Below are positions 63,541 through 64,000 of a stretch of 64,000 nucleotides of DNA, piece after piece. Positions within the stretch are counted from its first letter, which is position 1. Every line of letters starts with the position of its first letter. Origin of the DNA: Spirometra erinaceieuropaei (taxonomy: Eukaryota > Platyhelminthes > Cestoda > Diphyllobothriidea > Diphyllobothriidae). A program made the translations under genes and the position numbers. Below the pieces are notes generated by a model. That model had not been told where the DNA came from. It did no database searches and saw nothing but the letters and a program-made list of their open reading frames with translations. The stretch spans positions 3,554,357-3,618,356 of the forward strand of contig CACRXP010000002.1 of assembly GCA_902702965.1 (NCBI GenBank), in the 5' to 3' direction.

Positions 63541-64000
63541 CAGTTAGCGACCTAACTCATGAAATGTGTCGAAATTTACGAATGATTGCCAATCACTCGC
63601 AAATCGACACCATTTCATGAGTCCGATTTCTATTTTAATTAAGAAAAAGTTAAAAAAATTAAAAAAATAAAAGAAATATTAAAGGCAGTGTTGCGTTGTT
63701 TAGAAATGCCGGTTTATTTTGAAAAGCGCAATATTTCGAAAACGTCAGAAATGGCTCTAATTTAGTAAACTTCGTTTTCAGATGCATAGAATGTATTCCC
63801 ATAGCAAAAACGAAGTAAATATGAAATTAGACATAAAACAACGTCTAATAATAGTGTTTTAGTGAAACTTACTTCTAAATATCGTTTAATAAGTAGTGTG
63901 ATTTCATATATGACGGTTTGTCAACTGCCTACTTTCTGAGTTTAGATTCCAAAACAGTTGTCCAGGGTTTCGTGTTATCCTTGACTCGTTTAAAGTAAAT
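63541..64000. mobile_element. Second TA-flanked element family, runs off the window
   Basis: Starts TA|CAGTTAGCGACCTAACTCAT and is colinear with 52731-53150. Near its start GAAATGTGTCGAAATTTACG is followed by an inverted-looking ATCGACACCATTTCATGAGT, a local hairpin. No coding content; the 3' end is outside the window. Confidence 0.5.

Overview
The window is eukaryotic: AT-rich, intron-bearing, and crowded with decayed transposons. I see one confident host gene, a fibrillar (clade A/B-like) collagen alpha chain on the + strand at about 6.28-22.15 kb. The rest is mostly mobile-element debris. The mix of elements (Penelope-like elements with GIY-YIG domains, RTE-type LINEs with C2H2 finger tails, tRNA-derived SINEs, roughly 1 kb fold-back elements in TA sites) fits a flatworm, most likely a diphyllobothriidean tapeworm. 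That placement is my inference from element style and was not checked against any database.

Collagen gene. Eleven exons can be joined with consistent phases and consensus GT/AG sites: 6280-6367, 8236-8570, 8655-8951, 12011-12298, 12433-12756, 15064-15477, 15574-15681, 17110-18595, 20083-20261, 20361-20570, 21551-21685. The predicted 1287-residue product is a signal peptide, a 9-residue N-telopeptide, a 1015-residue Gly-X-Y helix (vertebrate fibrillar chains have 1014), a short C-telopeptide with a plausible BMP1-type cleavage site, and a COLFI C-propeptide ending V-C-F-S. Three things are unusual. The signal exon splices in phase directly to the telopeptide/helix exon, so no N-propeptide is evident. 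The helix carries one 7-residue break. The C-propeptide lacks exactly the two cysteines that normally make interchain disulfides.

Layout. 0-5 kb: an imperfect direct duplication split by a fold-back element, a dispersed repeat and a CAG tract. 5.0-5.8 kb: a decayed minus-strand reading frame. 5.8-6.28 kb: GC-rich probable promoter/5' UTR. 6.28-22.15 kb: collagen gene, with a fold-back element in intron 5, an antisense LINE in intron 8 and a long ATC/CAC microsatellite in intron 10. 22-45 kb: repeats, SINEs, Penelope fragments, an RTE LINE interrupted by a 261-base N gap in a CAC repeat, a 62-unit CAG tract and several fold-back elements. 45-64 kb: a dense cluster of Penelope-like remnants with nested fold-back elements. 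I found no second convincing host gene, tRNA, rRNA or CRISPR.
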